Source of the DNA: Gammaproteobacteria bacterium
Lineage (GTDB): Bacteria; Pseudomonadota; Gammaproteobacteria; Pseudomonadales; Azotimanducaceae
Assembly: GCA_002690865.1 (NCBI GenBank)
Contig: NZGG01000012.1
Location: 1-44,680 of the forward strand
DNA: 44,680 nucleotides
Direction: 5' to 3'
Below are positions 40,009 through 44,680 of this stretch, piece after piece. How positions within the stretch are numbered: position 1 is the first letter of the stretch; each line of letters opens with the position of its first letter. The position numbers were made by a program, and so were the translations under genes. Under the pieces are notes generated by a model, which saw nothing but the letters and a program-made list of their open reading frames with translations, ran no database searches and was not told the origin of the DNA.

Positions 40009-41046
40009 CTACTTGGTAGCTGCTGCCTCACGCTCAACCGCTGCCATGATCTGGGCTACGCTGCCAGGCTTTGCCCTTTCGGGATGCTGCGTGATGAGCC
40101 CCTGAACAATTTGTTGCTTTGTGCAGCCGTCCAAGGTCATCTGCCGAACCTGCTCGCGGTAATTGTTTAGCGCATAATGCGAATTGGGCGTGCCACTTTC
40201 AGCGTTTGCTTTCGCTCCAGCTGCATAGCTCTTGGCTTCCTCACGCTTGTCGATCTCAGCGTTTCTGACTCTGCTCAAGTGCTGGTCTGGCGTCATGGCC
40301 GGCGTCGGCTGCTGACCGTCCACGATCATTCCCAGCTCTCTGGCGTAGTCGATGACGGTCTGCTGATCGACGTTTTTCATCCTGGCGATCTGCCGGCTTG
40401 GTACGTTCTGCTCCAGCAAAGTCTCCATTGATTCCGGCGCTAAAACTGGAACGTCGGGCTGGGCAACCACCTCCTTCACCACCTGTCTTTTGCGACTTGA
40501 CCTGGCTTCCCACAGCTCTGCGTTCTTTTGGCATGTGCGGGTCCAGTGAGGTGAAACAGTTGGCTCGCTCTCCTGGCCTGACTGAATAACCTCGAGCACT
40601 CGCCTGGCATCCGGCTGCCCGAACTCATCTTTCCATTCGTAGATTTTCGCTACCTGCGCCGGCGAGCATTTCTGTACCTGGATGAGGTAGCCGATTGGCT
40701 CGAGCATCTGCGGGACTGGCTCTCGTTTCACCAGGACCAGCACGTCACCCCAGGCTTTCCATAGCTCGTCGGATCCGCCTGGGTTCGCTGTGTGGCTGTC
40801 CCGGAAGCGATCGACCTCATCGATCCAGGCGTCAATAGCCATCACGAGAGGGTAGGCGATCGGCTCGATCTCGCCGCTTGCCACCAGGTCGTAGAGCTCT
40901 GACCAGGCCCGATCCAGCTTCTTGGAAACTGCCCGCACCTCCTTCATCTCGTACTCGACCATAGGCGTCTGGTCGTCGCTCTCCCAGGCTTTCGCCAGGG
41001 CTTCGACTTTCTTCACGGCTTTTGCGATCTCTTTCCAGCTTCTCAT
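40009..41046 (-). CDS. Probable DNA-binding protein upstream of terminase (345 aa)
   Basis: Several short helix-turn-helix-like segments appear: about residues 130-146 ('CSPAQVAKIYEWKDEF'), 218-240 ('PSRQIARMKNVDQQTVIDYA') and 308-325 ('CTKQQIVQGLI'). The N terminus is helical and rich in Lys and Glu. No known family is recognised. It lies directly upstream of the small terminase gene, nine bases from it, so it might assist in packaging-site recognition or control the late genes. Start ATG 41046 follows an AAGGGG site. Confidence 0.75.
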   Translation of the reverse strand: MRSWKEIAKAVKKVEALAKAWESDDQTPMVEYEMKEVRAVSKKLDRAWSELYDLVASGEIEPIAYPLVMAIDAWIDEVDRFRDSHTANPGGSDELWKAWGDVLVLVKREPVPQMLEPIGYLIQVQKCSPAQVAKIYEWKDEFGQPDARRVLEVIQSGQESEPTVSPHWTRTCQKNAELWEARSSRKRQVVKEVVAQPDVPVLAPESMETLLEQNVPSRQIARMKNVDQQTVIDYARELGMIVDGQQPTPAMTPDQHLSRVRNAEIDKREEAKSYAAGAKANAESGTPNSHYALNNYREQVRQMTLDGCTKQQIVQGLITQHPERAKPGSVAQIMAAVEREAAATK

Positions 41047-41066
41047 CTCAAACCCCTTTCAAGGTG

Positions 41067-41495
41067 TTACGCCTTGGTGATACCCGTAGCGTTCAGCGTC
41101 AAATTGAGCAGCGCATCCGATTGCGCGTACCCCACAATAGTCAATTCAGCTCCGGCTCCCAGGTCGCCACTTGGTGCTATTCCGCCCACGTTCGCGGAGG
41201 ATAAAACGTAAATCTCGCCAGCCGTCATAACACTCGGCCCCAGATCAATCACTGCGTTTCCTCTTGCGACGACTCCTTGCTGGTCCACTCCGCCAGTAGA
41301 CACAGCGATCGCTGCCTGGCCTGTGTTAGACGGCTTTGCAGAGTCATTGCTGTCAGTCAAATAGAATTTCTGATCGACACTGGACTGGTACACAGCCTGG
41401 CCTGCTGCAATGGCTTCGCCAAACTGCACGGCGCGATAGGTTCCGGTGTTGCCAGCTCGCTCCACGTCGGTGTCTACGATTACTAAATCAGCCAT
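41067..41495 (-). CDS. Head-fibre or decoration-like protein (142 aa)
   Basis: A Gly/Ala/Ser/Val-rich beta protein with almost no Lys or Arg, which begins 'MADLVIVDTDVERAG'. It has the look of small capsid decoration or head-fibre proteins (repeat of beta strands, 'AGQAVYQSSV', 'GQAAIAVSTGG', 'ELTIVGYAQS'). It overlaps the 807-aa gene by 8 bases and precedes the DNA-binding gene and terminase. The second decoration-like protein at 21904 lies in the capsid block. Assignment is by composition. Confidence 0.72.
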   Translation of the reverse strand: MADLVIVDTDVERAGNTGTYRAVQFGEAIAAGQAVYQSSVDQKFYLTDSNDSAKPSNTGQAAIAVSTGGVDQQGVVARGNAVIDLGPSVMTAGEIYVLSSANVGGIAPSGDLGAGAELTIVGYAQSDALLNLTLNATGITKA

Positions 41496-43911
41496 TTTCT
41501 CGCATCCTGTTTGTGAACTCGCGTATGTCGTCGCTTAACGATTCTACGCTAATTTGGGATTGAATACCCCGTTTCTGTTTTCCGTACAGCGTTGTTGCCA
41601 CCAGCAGTACCTGGTCGTCTGCTGGCTCGCCTTCCCGTCGCGACCAGCGATTCATCACGGCGACAATATCCTCCTTTTTGCAACCGCATCCTTTGAATAG
41701 CGTCGGGTTCTCTTGAACAAAGGCGTCACCCCATCCCTGGGGCTTCGCCACTTCTCTTGGAGTTGGTGGTGGCGCTTGCAGGCTTGCGTTGTGGAACCCT
41801 GCGCCAATGTCGTGTACGCCCATCGACTCCAGTGCAAGGTTCCTGCTGCCACCCTCTACCTCGCAGCACGTCACGCTAAACGTAACATTGTCCCAACTCG
41901 CGCCTCCGCCCTGGTCTGGAAAGTCTGGCTCGATTCCGCAACCTTGATTGTTTCCGTATGTTGCCTGGCAGGTGTTGGGAACGTCGGCCCCAATTTCCGT
42001 TGGCATCGTCATGCCCAAAACAACAGGCACGGACCAGGTAAACGCCAGTGAGGCGCGGTTGTTCATTGCGCATTGAGGAATGTTTGAAGGATTAAGCAAA
42101 CACACTTCTGCCGTGACTGTTTGTGTTTGCTGATTGCCCTGGTTAATCATTTCTATTGACAGGTTTTGGCAGCAAGCATTTTGGCTGCTTGACCATACGT
42201 CTGTCCCTTGAACGAACTCTACGCGATCCCCGTTTGTAAGATTGCCGGAAATATCCCCGATACTAAATTCATACCCTCCTGGGCAGTCATCCAAACACGC
42301 CGAGCACTCAACGCACTCGGCGCCCCCGCATGGGCCGCATGGGAAGGTAATGTAGGTTGGATCAACGCCTGGAACCGGTGTGGTGGTTGGCATCTCGCCG
42401 GTACAGCAACAATCCTCGAAATCGCTCGGGCAAGCCTTGACCAATGCCCATCCTTCCCCTTCAGTGTACTGGTATGCACAAATATGTTCATCGCAATCAC
42501 ATTCAGCGCAAAGGTTGACGCACTCCGGTTCTATGTAGGCTGTGCTGCATACCTCAACGTCGAACATATTGAAGCATATATCGTTACCCAGTCTAAAAGC
42601 ATCGCCAACGACCCTCTGTGTAACGGTCTGCAGGCTTGCGCTGCCTACTGTTGGTTGGCTGCCGCACGCGAATGCCTTTATGTTCTGCTCAGCAAAACTG
42701 AAAGTACAACCAAGGTCGCCAGCAAAACTGTTCATAATTGCCAGGTCGTCCGGTGGACCTAGCAGTGCGGAATTAGTTGCAACTACCTCGTAATTGTGCG
42801 TTTCCTCGTTGTAGACTGCAAAGGCTCTGTCGCCGTCCTCCAGGCAATCGCAGCCTGACAGCAATGCACAACTCACTGTAGGCGTGCAAGCTGGCAGCGC
42901 TTGGCTTGGGTCTTGCCCATTCCAATACTGCTCAATCGTCCAATTGTTAAACGTTCCTCCTTTGCTAAGTCCCAGGAACCTAGCAAACTGGCCCTTATTT
43001 TCGCTCCGATCTTCGTAGACTGATTCCACAATCCACTTTTCGCTATTCGACACTACGCCCTGGTCGTGTGGGCTCGTGACGTTGCGTGGCAGCGAGCACT
43101 GCTTTGACGTTTCACGTCGTACCCGCACCTTGCTGTACTCGAGCGCGGTCAAACGGTAAGGATTTTCGATCGGTACTTGCCAGCAATAGCCCTGCTCCTC
43201 GTCTCCGTCATCCACAACTTCCGGCGGGAAATCTACAGCTGGATACGCTGACCTGCACCAATCGTCAATCTGGTCAATGTATCCAGTGCCAGTCCATACG
43301 GCATTGCCTTCGTCGGCTTTCATGCACTCCTGCAGCCACACATCCATCTTGTCGATGCAACGTGTACACGTCTCGACCTCCCATCGCGTCACGCCTGGCG
43401 GATTGTCCACGCTCGTGGTTGGCGTGCGTAAGTATGCCGTCCCGGTTGATCCACCGACGTATAATTCTTCCGCGTTGCAATTCGTAGCTGTCTGATATGT
43501 AGCGAACACCACATCGGCGAATAGGTTGTTCGGATCGTGAACCTCAATCTGTTCGCCGACGACTGCTGAGGGATCGTTGGATTGCGTCACCTCCACGTTC
43601 CACACGCCAGATCGCTGATAGCCGACTGGGTTTAATGCGCGAAACCTCATCCAGGGCGAGCCGCCCGAGCCGGCTGGTCCAGGTTCACCCTGGACGATAT
43701 ACCAGCCTTCGTTGCTTTGAAAGTAGCAGCTAACAATGGTTTGTCCTGCGATCGCCTGGCTCGCCGGGTAGACCAGGTGAACGTCAACCGGATTGGCGTT
43801 TCCGTCATAAGGTGTTTCCAGCTCGATTATCGTACCCACGCCCTGGGTAGCACCCAGGGCAATGCCGGAGCTGTTGAGCCGGATTCTCGCTAGTTCGAGG
43901 TGCGTTGTCAT
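41488..43911 (-). CDS. Cysteine-rich tail or surface protein (807 aa)
   Basis: This large protein overlaps the 426-aa gene by ATGA. Its N-terminal half is beta-rich with 'GEPGPAGSGG' at about 75-84, a short collagen-like link. Residues about 464-543 hold 15 Cys residues in CxxC, CCC and CxC patterns ('CAECDCDEHIC', 'CGPCGG', 'CVECSACLDDC'), which suggests disulfide-rich or metal-bound knots. Further Cys pairs lie at 182-196 and 342-356, and the C terminus has 'CGCKKEDI'. No signal peptide. It follows the tail genes and precedes the decoration-like gene, so it is probably an exposed virion protein such as a fibre or receptor-binding component. Confidence 0.78.
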   Translation of the reverse strand: MTTHLELARIRLNSSGIALGATQGVGTIIELETPYDGNANPVDVHLVYPASQAIAGQTIVSCYFQSNEGWYIVQGEPGPAGSGGSPWMRFRALNPVGYQRSGVWNVEVTQSNDPSAVVGEQIEVHDPNNLFADVVFATYQTATNCNAEELYVGGSTGTAYLRTPTTSVDNPPGVTRWEVETCTRCIDKMDVWLQECMKADEGNAVWTGTGYIDQIDDWCRSAYPAVDFPPEVVDDGDEEQGYCWQVPIENPYRLTALEYSKVRVRRETSKQCSLPRNVTSPHDQGVVSNSEKWIVESVYEDRSENKGQFARFLGLSKGGTFNNWTIEQYWNGQDPSQALPACTPTVSCALLSGCDCLEDGDRAFAVYNEETHNYEVVATNSALLGPPDDLAIMNSFAGDLGCTFSFAEQNIKAFACGSQPTVGSASLQTVTQRVVGDAFRLGNDICFNMFDVEVCSTAYIEPECVNLCAECDCDEHICAYQYTEGEGWALVKACPSDFEDCCCTGEMPTTTPVPGVDPTYITFPCGPCGGAECVECSACLDDCPGGYEFSIGDISGNLTNGDRVEFVQGTDVWSSSQNACCQNLSIEMINQGNQQTQTVTAEVCLLNPSNIPQCAMNNRASLAFTWSVPVVLGMTMPTEIGADVPNTCQATYGNNQGCGIEPDFPDQGGGASWDNVTFSVTCCEVEGGSRNLALESMGVHDIGAGFHNASLQAPPPTPREVAKPQGWGDAFVQENPTLFKGCGCKKEDIVAVMNRWSRREGEPADDQVLLVATTLYGKQKRGIQSQISVESLSDDIREFTNRMRENG

Positions 43912-44680
43912 GGGTGACGGTACAGTCCAGGTTGCTGGCTAAGGTTGATTGGCGAATAAAAATTGGGCTTTCGCGATTGGTACGTCGTCATCAGCTGCGG
44001 AATCGCGTCGCTGCAATCCACCTTGATTAACGTGTAATCGGTAAAGCCACAACGCTCGAGGTTTGTCGCGTTGTCCGGTCCGCCAGGCAGCGTAACAGCG
44101 TAATTTGGTCCTGATGACCATTCAGCGCTGTTCAGCGTGATTTGGTTTGCGAGCGCTTGTAAATCAGTTTCGCTACTCGGGTCAATCGTTTCGCTGTAAT
44201 ATTCAACGTAATAAGTTGTAACGTAATGCCTCTCTGCACCTGAGTGCTGGGTTATGCTTGCTTCCGCGCTGTCCCAGCTTCCGTTGTCGGCATGGTCGTA
44301 CAGTTTTCGATAAGAAAGCCGAACACTGTCGGGGATCATTGGTCCGGCGTTGTGCGAACCAAATATGGCGCGATCCGGCAGCGCAGAGTAACCGAGCGCG
44401 TCACCGTATGACTGTATGTGAAGAATGCCCGTGTTGCCTAATGTAATACGGTTGCCGGTCGATGCTGCGAAGTGCTCCAGGACATACCCAACACTTCTAG
44501 CTGTCGAAAAATAACCAGGGTCAGGTTGCAAATATGCCGCTGGCACGGAAATGGCGGGATCAATCACGACGTGATTAGGTGTCGCTGCGTTAATTGAATT
44601 TATTAAATCTGCCCAGGTCGTTGCAGCATTAACACTTGTTTCGGCCTGATCTATCGTGTCGTGTAGCACCAACCACCTCA
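43908..44680 (-). CDS. Tail hub/tip-like protein, C-terminal part (gene begins at the other contig end)
   Basis: This frame is open to the right edge of the window and continues in frame into 1-607, where the ATG is at 607. The apparent start at 44672 is an internal TTG. The total protein is 426 aa. The C-terminal part is beta-rich with 'STGNRITLGNTGILHIQSYG' and ends near 'QQPGLYRHP'. It overlaps the 807-aa gene by ATGA. A baseplate or tail-hub role is inferred from its place in the tail block. Confidence 0.8.
   Translation of the reverse strand, partial: RWLVLHDTIDQAETSVNAATTWADLINSINAATPNHVVIDPAISVPAAYLQPDPGYFSTARSVGYVLEHFAASTGNRITLGNTGILHIQSYGDALGYSALPDRAIFGSHNAGPMIPDSVRLSYRKLYDHADNGSWDSAEASITQHSGAERHYVTTYYVEYYSETIDPSSETDLQALANQITLNSAEWSSGPNYAVTLPGGPDNATNLERCGFTDYTLIKVDCSDAIPQLMTTYQSRKPNFYSPINLSQQPGLYRHP
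44582..44680. repeat. Terminal direct repeat, right copy
   Basis: Identical to bases 1-99. The contig is circular with 44,581 bp as unit length, so these bases should be counted only once. Confidence 0.9.

Overview
The window is one circular tailed-phage genome, most likely from a metagenome. Bases 1-99 are repeated exactly at 44582-44680, so the unit length is 44,581 bp and one gene (426 aa) runs across the contig ends. Gene packing is very dense, with stop and start codons usually overlapping as ATGA or TAATG. Every gene I can support is on the minus strand except one at 18866-19447. The single natural break in the gene order is at about 18.2-19.5 kb, and transcription appears to run leftwards from there around the whole circle.

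Layout in the direction of transcription (right to left from 18.75 kb): (1) a control region with three families of short direct repeats (18194-18507), a small zinc-finger-like gene, and divergent promoters facing the lone plus-strand gene; (2) six small early-type genes (16562-18193), each preceded by a shared leader with the core AAGGATTGC; (3) a recombination and replication block (11193-16367): a small unknown gene, a YqaJ-type exonuclease, a probable single-strand annealing protein, a double-HTH protein, a DUF1376-type replication protein carrying iteron-like repeats, a helicase-loader-like protein and a RusA-like resolvase; (4) small exported and membrane proteins plus a papain-like cysteine peptidase (8407-11080), the likely lysis or envelope block; (5) fibre-like proteins (5181-8410); (6) a tail block (4543 down to 1, then 44581 down to 41067): tail assembly chaperone with a programmed -1 frameshift, a short tape measure, tail-tip/hub-like proteins, an 807-aa cysteine-rich protein and a decoration-like protein; (7) packaging and head (41046 to 19495): a helix-turn-helix protein, TerS, TerL, a KTSC-domain protein, a Mu gp29-type (DUF935) portal, three very large multi-domain proteins of 650, 2034 and 929 aa, a scaffold-like protein, a decoration-like protein, the major capsid protein, a DUF1320-like connector and a terminal head/tail protein.

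The most interesting part is the 24.6-35.5 kb segment. The three large genes between portal and scaffold together look like 'polyvalent' proteins, that is, effectors packaged in the virion and injected with the DNA. The 2034-aa protein shows a protein-kinase-like domain and three ADP-ribosyltransferase-like domains. The 929-aa protein ends in an HELGH metallopeptidase. The 650-aa protein has a segment resembling a type I restriction specificity (HsdS) target-recognition domain. A short motif, F-x-x-[AR]-V-x-x-Y, occurs in the portal C terminus and in two of these proteins and could be a shared packaging tag.

Host: small exported proteins with planctomycete character and the DUF1580-like C-terminal domain of the plus-strand gene (a family I know mainly from Planctomycetes) suggest a planctomycete host; this is an inference. 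I see no integrase, CI-like repressor, DNA polymerase, CRISPR array or intact tRNA gene, so lifestyle is undetermined. All functional calls come from motifs and gene context read by eye; no database search was possible.
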